From positions 1 through 54,169 of the forward strand of contig CAKSGV010000015.1 of NCBI GenBank assembly GCA_934454845.1: a stretch of DNA of 54,169 bases, written 5' to 3'. A model generated the notes under the pieces. It was not told the DNA's origin. It did no database searches and was given only the letters and a program-made list of their open reading frames with translations. This document shows, piece by piece, positions 41,802 through 50,027 of the stretch. The translations under genes were made by a program, and so were the position numbers. Position 1 is the first letter of the stretch. Every line of letters starts with the position of its first letter. Source of the DNA: an uncultured Eubacteriales bacterium (GTDB taxonomy: Bacteria; Bacillota; Clostridia; Oscillospirales; Acutalibacteraceae).

Positions 41802-41830
41802 ATTATACATCAATTCAAATATTTTGTCAA
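41802..41830 (-). promoter_or_regulatory. Consensus promoter of infC-rpmI-rplT
   Basis: On the minus strand a perfect TTGACA (41830-41825), 17-base spacer and perfect TATAAT (41807-41802), starting eight bases after the mreB-like stop codon. Confidence 0.92.
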
Positions 41831-41837
41831 GCATTTT

Positions 41838-42860
41838 TTATTCAAAAGTCAATTCTTTTATCGATCTTAACTGATAATTGATATTTTTAAGCATTGAGGG
41901 ATGTTTTAAAGCCTCTGCCGCTCCGCGTACGACGCTGTGCGCAGGATCTTCAAGCATATGAACGGAAGTGCCCGTATAATCGGCAATAAGCCTGTTCATT
42001 CCGTAAATAAGACTACCGCCGCCCGTAAGATAAATTCCTTCTTTATTTATATCCGCAACAAGATCCGGATCGGTTCTTGAAAGCACAGATCTTATAGCCT
42101 CGCAGATCATAACAGCAGGCTCACTTACAGCTTCAAAAACCTCCGATGCTGTTATCTCAAAGCTTTCGGGCAAGCCCGTATAAAGATTTCTGCCCTTTGC
42201 CATCATAGCAATATCGATAGGTCTTTCGACAACCGCACCTATGGTCTTTTTAATATTTTCAGCCATAAGCTCGCCTATTTCTATATTGTATTCTTTCCTT
42301 ATATAACGGATTATCTGCGAATCGAAATTATTAGAAGCTGTTTTAAAAGAATCGCACACGGAAATTCCGCCTAAGGTTATAACAGCTATATCGGTCGTAC
42401 CTGCTCCTATATCCACGATCATAGTGCCGTGGGGCTTGGTAAAATCGATTCCGAGTCCGAAAGCGACTGCGAGCGGACCTTCTATAACTGTGATATTTCT
42501 TCCTCCGCCCGATTCCACAGCGTTCGCAAGAGAATGGTGCTGAAGCTCTGTAAGTCCGGCAGGGATCGCCGCAATGATCTGAGGTCTTACTATTTTATTA
42601 CCGAAAGCCTTATGCATATATTCCTTGAGCATAAGCTCAGTTATATCGTAATCGGCGATTACTCCGTGTTCTATCGGAGAAACACATATTAGACTTTCGG
42701 GCGTTCTGCCCAAAGTGTTTTTTGCCATTTCACCGTAATACACGGGATCCCAGGTTTCGCTGTCCACCGTTACCATACTCGGCTGTTCAAGAACTATTTT
42801 TGAGCTTGAAAATATAACGGTTTTAGAAGTTCCTAAATCTATTCCGATCTCTGTAGCCAT
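41838..42860 (-). CDS. MreB-family rod-shape actin homologue
   Basis: A 340-residue actin-fold protein. Phosphate-1 IGIDLGTSKTVIF, the AIPAGLTELQHHSL segment, phosphate-2 IVDIGAGTTDIAV and the adenosine motif IYLTGGGSLIYGM are all present. MreB paralogues (MreB, Mbl, MreBH) guide cell-wall elongation along the membrane. Which paralogue this is cannot be settled: no mreC/mreD follow it, unlike the main mreB locus, which favours an Mbl/MreBH-type copy. It lies four bases after comFC in the same direction. Confidence 0.9.
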   Translation of the reverse strand: MATEIGIDLGTSKTVIFSSSKIVLEQPSMVTVDSETWDPVYYGEMAKNTLGRTPESLICVSPIEHGVIADYDITELMLKEYMHKAFGNKIVRPQIIAAIPAGLTELQHHSLANAVESGGGRNITVIEGPLAVAFGLGIDFTKPHGTMIVDIGAGTTDIAVITLGGISVCDSFKTASNNFDSQIIRYIRKEYNIEIGELMAENIKKTIGAVVERPIDIAMMAKGRNLYTGLPESFEITASEVFEAVSEPAVMICEAIRSVLSRTDPDLVADINKEGIYLTGGGSLIYGMNRLIADYTGTSVHMLEDPAHSVVRGAAEALKHPSMLKNINYQLRSIKELTFE

Positions 42861-42864
42861 TTTT

Positions 42865-43587
42865 TCACCCTTTGTCTTCAGATTTTTTAGTTTGCCTTAA
42901 AACGGAAATACAATAAACCTTATCCGCTCCTGCAATAAGAAGCTGTTTTGCGCATTCGTCAAGAGTGCTGCCTGTTGTTACGATATCGTCAAACAGCAAG
43001 ATATTTCCGCCTTTTATATTATCAGTAAAGTAATACTTATTTTTAACATTTTTCGTTCTCGATTTTAGATCGTTACCATGTTGTGGTTTTTTGAAATTTC
43101 TGCATTTTAAGACTTCCAGCAGCGGAAGTTTAAGCTTATCCGACATAATTTCGGCAATCCTTCCGCAATGATCAAATCCTCTTTTTGAAATACTGCGAAA
43201 GGAAGACGGAACATAAGTTAAATAATCAAAATTTATTCTTACATATTCTGTTTTAACAGCTTTAACGAGATTTTCGGCAAAGAACTTGGCATTTGTGACT
43301 CTTTTGCCGAGCTTATAGCTGTAATACGCAGCCTGTGCACTGCCTTTGTTTCTGTAAAGACTGACAAGATTTTCAAATCTGAAAACTCTCGCATTGCAAA
43401 TACATTCGGATTTTTCACAGCCGCATTTTAAACATCTTTTCTTAGGATCAATAATATCCAGATTTTTTAAGCACTCATCGCAAAGACCGGGCTTGTCCGT
43501 TACTTCGCGGCAGGCCAGACATTTATAAGGATACACGGCTGATAGTATTTCCGAAAAGAAATTTTTAATTCTTTTGCTGATCTTCAT
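42865..43587 (-). CDS. comFC: ComFC-like phosphoribosyltransferase-fold protein
   Basis: A 240-residue ComF-family protein. An N-terminal zinc module has cysteines C23, C26, C36 and C39, followed by more at C52-C64; the C-terminal PRTase domain has the PRPP motif ILLFDDIVTTGST. ComFC acts in internalisation or processing of transforming DNA in Bacillus, while Escherichia GntX-type homologues have other roles. comFA is not adjacent. It overlaps recD2 by 23 bases, so the two are co-expressed; dprA lies about 5 kb away on the same strand. Confidence 0.88.
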   Translation of the reverse strand: MKISKRIKNFFSEILSAVYPYKCLACREVTDKPGLCDECLKNLDIIDPKKRCLKCGCEKSECICNARVFRFENLVSLYRNKGSAQAAYYSYKLGKRVTNAKFFAENLVKAVKTEYVRINFDYLTYVPSSFRSISKRGFDHCGRIAEIMSDKLKLPLLEVLKCRNFKKPQHGNDLKSRTKNVKNKYYFTDNIKGGNILLFDDIVTTGSTLDECAKQLLIAGADKVYCISVLRQTKKSEDKG

Positions 43588-45793
43588 TTAAAAAATCTCC
43601 AAGAAGAGTATATCTTAAAGTTTTTCTGTCGTTAGCCGCCATTTCCTCAAATATTTTTTCACTGCCGACTATTACTAAAAGCTTTTTTGCTCTTGTTACA
43701 GCCGTATATAAAAGGTTGCGGTATTTCAGCTTTTGAGGAATATCAAACAGCGGCAGAATAACACATTCAAACTCGCTTCCCTGGCTTTTATGGACCGTAA
43801 CGGCATAAGCAAGCTCAAGCTCTGCAAGATCGGTTTTAAAATAAGTAACCATTTTATCGTCAAACAAAACCTCAAAGCAGCCTGCAGCATGATCCATTGC
43901 AACAATAGTTCCTATATCTCCGTTAAAAACTCCTGTACCCGATTCGCCGTTCGGCTTTTTCCAGGTTAAGTCATAGTTATTTTTTATCTGCATAACCTTA
44001 TCACCTAACCGGAAAAATATGCCTTTATAAGACATTTGTTTTTCTCCGCTTTTGATTGGATTAATGCAGGACTGCAGAAGATTATTCAAATTCACATTTC
44101 CGCATTCAAATTTTTTTGACGGACAGAGTATCTGAATATCTTTTTTCGGATCAAAGCCGTAAGCATTAGGGAGTCTTAAGCAAGCAAGTTCTAAAACAGT
44201 ATTATTAACAGAATTTGAATTGGCTCTCTTTAAAAAGAAAAAATCATCCTTTTTGGAAGTTAGATCTGCTTTTTGGTTATTTATAATAGCATGTGCATTT
44301 CTTATTATCAGACTTTTGCTCGCCTGCCTGAATACTTTTTTAAGCCTTATAGATTCGAATTTTTTTGAGGCTATAATATCGTTTAAAATATTGCCCGCTC
44401 CAACGCTCGGCAACTGATCGGAATCACCTACCATAATAATTCTGCAGGTGCTCCTTACCGCCTTTAAAAGCGCTGCGAATAGTACGGCGTCGATCATAGA
44501 AGCTTCATCTATTATTATAACATCGCAGTCAAGAGGATTTCTTTCGTTCCTGTAAAATTTTTGCTCATCGTTACTTCCCCACTCCACCTCTAATAATCTA
44601 TGGATGGTTTTAGCCTCACGGCCTGTAAGGTCGGTCATTCTCTTTGCGGCTCTGCCTGTGGGTGCGGCTAAAGCGATAGTTGCGTTTCTGTTTTCATAAA
44701 TTTGGATTATTGCATTAAGTGTAGTGGTCTTTCCCGTACCCGGTCCTCCCGTTAAAATCAAAACACCGCTTAAAAAAGCCTGCTTTACTGCTATTCGCTG
44801 AATTTCTTCGAATTTAATACCGATTTTATTTTCTACATAATCAAGTTCAAGATCATCTATTTTAAAATCAGGATCGATATTTTTATAATTTGATTTTAAC
44901 CTTGCCGAAATATATTGCTCAGAATAATATTGCTCGGGCAAAGCATAAAAATTATCGCTTTCCTTTTTATAAAGCATAAGCCTCAAATTTTCAACGAGTG
45001 TATCAAGAGATCTCGTTATTTTCTTATTTTCAACCATAAGCAGTCTTTGCGCGACGCTTACAAGCTTATCTTCCGGCAGACAGGTATGCCCGTTTTGCAG
45101 GTTTTTTCTTAAAATATATATAATTCCTGCGCTAAGCCTATCAAAACAGTCATATTCCAGCCCTAAATTTTGAGCGATAATTTCCGCTTTTTCAAACGGG
45201 ACCCCGATATTATCATCGCACAAAATATAAGGATTTACTTTGATCTTATCGACAGCTCCTGCTCCCATCTTTTTAAAAATGAGCGAACATTTTTCTATTG
45301 AGATTTCATAAGGGGATAGCATAAAAACTATATCCTGCACGCCGAACTGCTTTTTATATTCTTCACTGTAGGCAAGCGCTTTTTCGTGAGAAATACCTTT
45401 GATAAGCGAAAGCTCTTCGGGAAAATCTTTTAAAATTTCAAGTGTTTTTTCTTTGAACTTTTCCACGATCTTGGCAGCGGTGGATGGGCCTATTCCCTTT
45501 ATTGCTCCCGAAGAAAGATATCTTAATATAGCCGCCGAATTTTCAGGAACAGATCTTTCAAATTTATCCACCGAAAACTGCTCCCCATAGGACTGATGAA
45601 CGGTGTATTTCCCATACAGCGTTACATTATCGCCCACAGCTGCAAAAGGAAGATAACCAACTGCTACGGTGTGAGTGTTGCCGCTTTTGATATTTGCGAC
45701 GGTATAATAATTTTCTTCGTTTCTATATGTAATATTTTCGATTATTCCGACAAGCTTTTCATTATCCTCACTGTTTCCGGGCAATTTTTTCAC
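43565..45793 (-). CDS. recD2: RecD2-type ATP-dependent DNA helicase
   Basis: A 742-residue SF1B 5'-3' helicase of the RecD2 group, which lacks RecB/RecC partners. An OB-fold N-terminus and helix-hairpin-helix repeats (SGAIKGIGPSTAAKIVEKF) precede the helicase core with Walker A GGPGTGKTTTLN (about residue 348), DEASMID and the late VTVHKSQGSEF motif. It acts in replication fork maintenance and repair. It is followed by comFC with a 23-base overlap. Length is typical. Confidence 0.93.
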   Translation of the reverse strand: MKKLPGNSEDNEKLVGIIENITYRNEENYYTVANIKSGNTHTVAVGYLPFAAVGDNVTLYGKYTVHQSYGEQFSVDKFERSVPENSAAILRYLSSGAIKGIGPSTAAKIVEKFKEKTLEILKDFPEELSLIKGISHEKALAYSEEYKKQFGVQDIVFMLSPYEISIEKCSLIFKKMGAGAVDKIKVNPYILCDDNIGVPFEKAEIIAQNLGLEYDCFDRLSAGIIYILRKNLQNGHTCLPEDKLVSVAQRLLMVENKKITRSLDTLVENLRLMLYKKESDNFYALPEQYYSEQYISARLKSNYKNIDPDFKIDDLELDYVENKIGIKFEEIQRIAVKQAFLSGVLILTGGPGTGKTTTLNAIIQIYENRNATIALAAPTGRAAKRMTDLTGREAKTIHRLLEVEWGSNDEQKFYRNERNPLDCDVIIIDEASMIDAVLFAALLKAVRSTCRIIMVGDSDQLPSVGAGNILNDIIASKKFESIRLKKVFRQASKSLIIRNAHAIINNQKADLTSKKDDFFFLKRANSNSVNNTVLELACLRLPNAYGFDPKKDIQILCPSKKFECGNVNLNNLLQSCINPIKSGEKQMSYKGIFFRLGDKVMQIKNNYDLTWKKPNGESGTGVFNGDIGTIVAMDHAAGCFEVLFDDKMVTYFKTDLAELELAYAVTVHKSQGSEFECVILPLFDIPQKLKYRNLLYTAVTRAKKLLVIVGSEKIFEEMAANDRKTLRYTLLGDFLNEDQQKN

Positions 45794-45800
45794 TTCCGTT

Positions 45801-46139
45801 TCATAAAGACAATTCGTTAATAATATGTTCTGCCATCTTATTAGGAGAAATAACTATATCTTTTCCTCTTGAATATTCGCGGCATAATTCTTTTTCTTCC
45901 TCAGGTATCATAGAATCGAGCGCAATTATAAAATCAGCCATTTTCTTTCCGTTCCAATAATACTGCTCATAAGCATATTTAAGCTGATCTAAAGAAGCTC
46001 CGGGTTTTAAAACCACAACCAAAAACTTATCGATTCCCACATTTTTTGATAAAAAAGAAGTTCTTAAATCGTGTAAAAACTCGCATATTCCGAGAGCCGC
46101 AAAAATAAAAAGCAAAGCTGAAAGAAATCCTTTAATCAT
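45801..46139 (-). CDS. Membrane-anchored protein of unknown function
   Basis: A 112-residue protein with one N-terminal hydrophobic segment (IKGFLSALLFIFAALGICEF) and a soluble part with mixed Asp/Glu/Lys content. I do not recognise it. The soluble region (DKFLVVVLKPG...ADFIIALDSMIPEEEKELCREYSRGKDI, in parts) has a simple alternating strand-helix look. I start it at ATG 46139 behind GCGAGGTG; that ribosome site is part of a hairpin. It lies between cdaR and recD2, eight bases before recD2, in the place where glmM often follows cdaA-cdaR in other Bacillota. Confidence 0.7.
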   Translation of the reverse strand: MIKGFLSALLFIFAALGICEFLHDLRTSFLSKNVGIDKFLVVVLKPGASLDQLKYAYEQYYWNGKKMADFIIALDSMIPEEEKELCREYSRGKDIVISPNKMAEHIINELSL

Positions 46140-46147
46140 AAATTTCA

Positions 46148-46172
46148 CCTCGCTACATAATATGCAGCGAGG
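46148..46172 (-). promoter_or_regulatory. Hairpin covering a ribosome-binding site
   Basis: CCTCGCT-x-CATA pairs with TATG-x-AGCGAGG with one mismatch. On the minus strand the right arm ends in GCGAGG, the ribosome site of the gene at 46139. Folding would hide that site; no T-run follows. Confidence 0.6.
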
Positions 46173-46188
46173 CAATATCTATTGAAAA

Positions 46189-47526
46189 CTATTTTTCGGT
46201 GACAGTGACTGTGACGGAGTAGGTTCCAACCTGCCAGATAGTATCTAAAGCGTCTGATTTTATGGTCGCGTCGACCGTGTAATTTCCTGCAACTTTATCC
46301 GAAAGATCTATCTGCGCGTAAAGCGATGAAGCGGAAATCGACCTTATGATATTAGCCGGTCCGCATATTCTTACATTTTTAATGCTTCCGTTCACACGGC
46401 TGTTAAGATTGCTTGAAAGTCCTTTCGGCTTTATCTGACTAATCAGGAATGTTCTTTCTGCAAAGCCCGATGTATCTATACTTACCGTGAAGTTTTCTAT
46501 ATTATCCGCAAGTCTTACACCCGTCGGCAAAACAGCCGAAACCTCGAAAGTATTCTTGGATTTAGAAACATCGAAGAAATTGATCTCCGAAAGAGTGATT
46601 TTTTTCATTGTATCGATAACGCCGGGCGTTCCGATAACCGTCGCGGAGGTATGATCGATACTGTAAGCAAACGAGCCCGATATTCCGGTTGGCATATTTT
46701 TAAATGCAGCCTCCACAGAAAGCGTTGCTTTCTTAAGAATAGGTTGAGTTACCTTAATAGTGGAGTATTTAATACTCAGATAGTTGTTTTCCACTTCGTT
46801 ACCGTCAGAATCAAGAATTTTACCGTCGGAAGTGTATCTGTAAATTATCTTATCGTTTTCGTCATAAAGAACAAGGTCAGTATCAAAGCTTTGAGTAGAA
46901 TCAAGAGTTTTGTTGACCTCTGCGTAAGCACAGACGGTTTCGATCTTGTTCATCACATTTCTCGGACCCTTGATATTTATAGTGTTCTGCTGTGAATTGC
47001 TTACAGCAGGCGTATCCGCTATAAGACCGGAAGCCGCCGAAACACCGATAAGCTTAGGAGTGATCGTAAATGTTCTTTCGTCGATATAATCAAAAGTTAC
47101 ATCAATAGTAGAGGGAGAAACCGAAGTAAATGTGTAACCCGTTTTAGAGCTGTTTGTAGCAGGAAGAACATCAAGCTTATAAGTACCTGCGGCATTAACA
47201 TCAGCCACAGAAGCGGTGAGAATAAAATCATCGGTTCTAAGCGAGCTTACGATATAATTCGGACCGCTTACAACAACGGTGAATTTTTGATTTGAAACAT
47301 CCGAAACAATTCCGAGTCCCATTTCGCTCGCGACAGTATCGTCAATCGAAACCGCTACGGGAACATCCCCGAAAGTCTGCTCTCTGACGGGATTTCTGTT
47401 GATCATTATTACAAGCCATGCAGCAAATGCAAACAAAAGCGATAATACTATAGAAAAGTTACGGCTTTTAAAAAGTTTTTTTAAAAACAGATCGAATTTA
47501 TCTCTTATCTGAGAAAACTTTGTCAT
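46189..47526 (-). CDS. cdaR: CdaR, YbbR-domain regulator of CdaA
   Basis: A 445-residue protein with one N-terminal transmembrane helix (FSIVLSLLFAFAAWLVIMI) and four or so extracytoplasmic YbbR repeats; each contains the pattern in which a beta-strand is followed by V.V.GP (for example VVVSGPNYIVSSL and INIKGPRNVMNKI). CdaR binds and modulates the diadenylate cyclase CdaA. Its start lies inside cdaA (29-base overlap). Length is usual for four repeats. The adjacent glmM gene typical of Bacillus is missing. Confidence 0.92.
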   Translation of the reverse strand: MTKFSQIRDKFDLFLKKLFKSRNFSIVLSLLFAFAAWLVIMINRNPVREQTFGDVPVAVSIDDTVASEMGLGIVSDVSNQKFTVVVSGPNYIVSSLRTDDFILTASVADVNAAGTYKLDVLPATNSSKTGYTFTSVSPSTIDVTFDYIDERTFTITPKLIGVSAASGLIADTPAVSNSQQNTINIKGPRNVMNKIETVCAYAEVNKTLDSTQSFDTDLVLYDENDKIIYRYTSDGKILDSDGNEVENNYLSIKYSTIKVTQPILKKATLSVEAAFKNMPTGISGSFAYSIDHTSATVIGTPGVIDTMKKITLSEINFFDVSKSKNTFEVSAVLPTGVRLADNIENFTVSIDTSGFAERTFLISQIKPKGLSSNLNSRVNGSIKNVRICGPANIIRSISASSLYAQIDLSDKVAGNYTVDATIKSDALDTIWQVGTYSVTVTVTEK

Positions 47527-48439
47527 TTGCCGAACCTTCTTTCTTTCTGTTTTTCCTTAATTTTTCGATAGGCTTTAAATGCTTGATTTTTGAAATCACG
47601 GTATTATCACTGTCGGTAGTGTTAGGATCGATAAGAAGATTTTTAAGCTCTTCATAAGCCGTAGCATAATTAAATCCTCTTTGAATTTGTCCGTCTTTTA
47701 CTATCGAGATAACGCCCGTTTCCTCAGAAACGACTAAAACAACGGCATCGGAATTTTCCGTCATTCCTATCGCCGCTCTGTGCCTTGTGCCGAGATCAAG
47801 CGGAACTTCCGTATTCTTCGTAAGCGGCAAAATACATCCTGCCGCGTAAAGCTTGCCCTCACGGATTATAAGCGCACCGTCGTGAAGAGGCGATTTTGGA
47901 TAAAAGACATTTTCTATAAGCAAAGCAGAAGCCTTAGCGTCTATCATAGTTCCTGTGTTTATTATTTCGCCTAACTGCGTCTGCCTTTCAAAAACTATCA
48001 AAGCTCCAGTTTTTGAAACCTGCATTGCCGCCGCGGCTTTCGCAGCATAATCGATACATTTTGCCGCCTCGGCTTTTTCTTCGCTGAAAAACGTGTTTCC
48101 ATTAAGCACTCCCTGCCCTACTTTTTCAAGAACTCTTCTGAGCTCAGGCTGGAAGATAATCGCAATAAAGAGAATAAGAGAATTGAATATCATTGACAAA
48201 AGCCAACTTACGACTTCCAAATCGCACCATTTTGCCAAAATATAAAAGAACAGCAGGAAAGAAATACCTTTTACAAGCTGACCTGCTCTGGTTTCACGGA
48301 AAAATCCTATTGCTCTGTAAATAGCGTAAGCAACTATAAGGATATCAACAATATCAAAAAAGCCGATATTTGATATAGCATAAATTATCTGATTCCAAAG
48401 CGTTATGATACTGTTGAAAAAAGCGCTCAAAATTTCCAT
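47498..48439 (-). CDS. cdaA: Diadenylate cyclase CdaA
   Basis: A 313-residue membrane enzyme that makes cyclic di-AMP from two ATP. Three N-terminal hydrophobic segments precede the DAC domain with the catalytic motifs DGALIIR and GTRHRAAIG. c-di-AMP controls potassium and osmolyte balance and is essential in many Bacillota. The ATG at 48439 is only one or two bases from GAGAGGA; an in-frame TTG at 48430 has better spacing and may be the start. First gene of the cdaA-cdaR transcript, which may run into recD2 and comFC. Confidence 0.94.
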   Translation of the reverse strand: MEILSAFFNSIITLWNQIIYAISNIGFFDIVDILIVAYAIYRAIGFFRETRAGQLVKGISFLLFFYILAKWCDLEVVSWLLSMIFNSLILFIAIIFQPELRRVLEKVGQGVLNGNTFFSEEKAEAAKCIDYAAKAAAAMQVSKTGALIVFERQTQLGEIINTGTMIDAKASALLIENVFYPKSPLHDGALIIREGKLYAAGCILPLTKNTEVPLDLGTRHRAAIGMTENSDAVVLVVSEETGVISIVKDGQIQRGFNYATAYEELKNLLIDPNTTDSDNTVISKIKHLKPIEKLRKNRKKEGSANDKVFSDKR

Positions 48440-48463
48440 TCCTCTCGATTATATACTATATAT

Positions 48464-48492
48464 ATTTTAACATATCATCTTATCAGTATCAA
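48464..48492 (-). promoter_or_regulatory. Promoter of cdaA-cdaR
   Basis: On the minus strand TTGATA (48492-48487), a 17-base spacer and TAAAAT (48469-48464), 25 bases before the start codon. Confidence 0.75.
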
Positions 48493-48500
48493 CATTAATT

Positions 48501-49634
48501 TTAAATTTTTTTAATTGTTTTTTGTATAACGTTTAAAAAATAATCTATATCGTTTTCTTTAGTAAAAGCACAGGGAGAAATTCTTACGGTGCCGGTATCG
48601 AGGGTGTTCATTTTTTTATGCGCAAACGGCGCGCAGTGAAGCCCCGAGCGAACGGCGATATTGTTCGCGTTTAATATTTCCTCTGTTTCACCGGAAAGCT
48701 TGCCGATGATATTAAAAGACAATACAGGGCAGTAATTTACTGTGCCAGACGGCTCTGCATAAAGAATCACTTTTTCATTATCCGAAAACTCGCGGTTTAC
48801 TTTTTTAATAAGCTTCATTTCGTGTCCGTAAATCTTTTCGATCCCGATTTTTTTAACAAAATCAAGCCCGGCTCCAATGCCCATTATTCCCGGGATATTA
48901 AGCGTTCCGCTTTCAAACATTTCAGGCATAATTTCAGGCTGCTCTATCATTTCGGAAAAAGTGCCTGTTCCGCCCTCTACAGTTGTTTCGGGAATTTTTC
49001 CGCGTGCAATTAAAACACCTATTCCCGCTGGAGCATACAAGCCCTTATGCCCTGCAATACATAAAAAATCAATATTTTCCTTTTCCATATTTATTGGGTA
49101 AACTCCCGCCGCCTGCGCCGCGTCAACAGCAAAAAGAATATTATGTTTTTTGCAAAGCTCGCCTATTTTATCAATAGGAGGCATAGTTCCGAAAACATTT
49201 GAAGCGGCGGTGCAGATAATAAGCTTTGTTTCGGGCCTTATGAGTCTTTCAAAATTATTTACTGTTTTTAAGCTGTCAAAAAGATCGATTTCTGCCGTAT
49301 CGAAAGAACAACCTGTTTTATGGAGCGGGCGCATAACCGCGTTATGCTCCATATCGCTCACTATGCAATGGTCATCTTTTTTAAGAATTCCTTTGATGAT
49401 GTAATTGAGCGAAAAAGTACAACCGGGTGTAAAAACCACATTTTCCGGAGCGTCGGCTTTGAAAAATTCTTTTAATTTTTCTCTCACCGAAAAAATCATA
49501 TCAGCGCATTTTATAGAAGCGTAATATCCGCTCCTGCCGGGATTTACATTAAAATAAGTTAAAGCTTCGTTTACAGCAAGCTTTACGCTTCTCGGTTTAA
49601 AGCCCGTTGTAGCCGAATTATCAAGATAAACCAT
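48501..49634 (-). CDS. Cysteine desulfurase-like class V aminotransferase
   Basis: A 377-residue PLP enzyme of the class V aminotransferase group (CsdB/SufS side). The PLP lysine is K197 (IAGHKGLYAP); the catalytic cysteine is C334 (VRSGLHCAPFAH); MEHNA and DAAQAAG are conserved. It resembles the group of desulfurases often found with DUF3343 carrier proteins and with selenium-dependent hydroxylase genes (Enterococcus EF2568-like). Here the DUF3343 gene is directly upstream, but no selD, hydroxylase or iron-sulfur scaffold gene is in the window. It probably releases sulfur or selenium from cysteine or selenocysteine to the neighbour protein. Confidence 0.85.
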   Translation of the reverse strand: MVYLDNSATTGFKPRSVKLAVNEALTYFNVNPGRSGYYASIKCADMIFSVREKLKEFFKADAPENVVFTPGCTFSLNYIIKGILKKDDHCIVSDMEHNAVMRPLHKTGCSFDTAEIDLFDSLKTVNNFERLIRPETKLIICTAASNVFGTMPPIDKIGELCKKHNILFAVDAAQAAGVYPINMEKENIDFLCIAGHKGLYAPAGIGVLIARGKIPETTVEGGTGTFSEMIEQPEIMPEMFESGTLNIPGIMGIGAGLDFVKKIGIEKIYGHEMKLIKKVNREFSDNEKVILYAEPSGTVNYCPVLSFNIIGKLSGETEEILNANNIAVRSGLHCAPFAHKKMNTLDTGTVRISPCAFTKENDIDYFLNVIQKTIKKI

Positions 49635-49655
49635 TTATATCACACCGTTTTATAA

Positions 49656-49690
49656 TATTAAAATAAGCTGCCGAAAAGATCTTCGGCAGC
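49656..49690 (-). terminator. Hairpin between the DUF3343 gene and the desulfurase gene
   Basis: AAGCTGCCGAA and TTCGGCAGCTT form an 11-base stem; on the minus strand it is followed by ATTTTAAT. It may attenuate rather than fully stop transcription into the desulfurase gene. Confidence 0.6.
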
Positions 49691-49725
49691 TTTTCGCCGG
49701 CGGAAAATTTGCCGTCGGGTATTAT

Positions 49726-49944
49726 TTATATCTCTTTTATTCCGGAATATTTAACACCGGCATTTTCAAGAATTGCTTTAATTTTTTCAAATTCTCCGTC
49801 AGAAACAACAGAATAACCGCAGCCGCTTGATCCCGCACTCGGCTTTTTTCTTTCTATATGAGCTTTTCTTCCTTTTGATCTTAAAGCATCGCGGGCTTTT
49901 ATCGCATAAGTCACGCTGCCTGTTTCTATAACATATCTTTTCAT
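49726..49944 (-). CDS. DUF3343 putative sulfur/selenium carrier protein
   Basis: A 72-residue protein of the DUF3343 (Se/S carrier-like) family. The conserved single cysteine is C42 in SSGCGYSVVSD; the fold looks like a small alpha/beta domain (YVIETGSVTYAIKARDAL, then SDGEFEKIKAILENAGVK). It is thought to receive a sulfur or selenium atom as a persulfide from a desulfurase such as the one encoded just downstream. Start behind ACGGAG. The carrier role is inferred from family and neighbour, not shown. Confidence 0.8.
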   Translation of the reverse strand: MKRYVIETGSVTYAIKARDALRSKGRKAHIERKKPSAGSSGCGYSVVSDGEFEKIKAILENAGVKYSGIKEI

Positions 49945-50027
49945 TTTAAAAACTCCGTTCCGTTGCCTTGATCGTGCACATTACATTATATGAACAAGTC
50001 TTAAACGGTGCTATAAAATTAAAACAG

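Noticed and set aside
48501..49944. Complete selenium-hydroxylase maturation cluster
   Set aside because: Only the desulfurase and DUF3343 genes are present; no selD or hydroxylase gene in the window.
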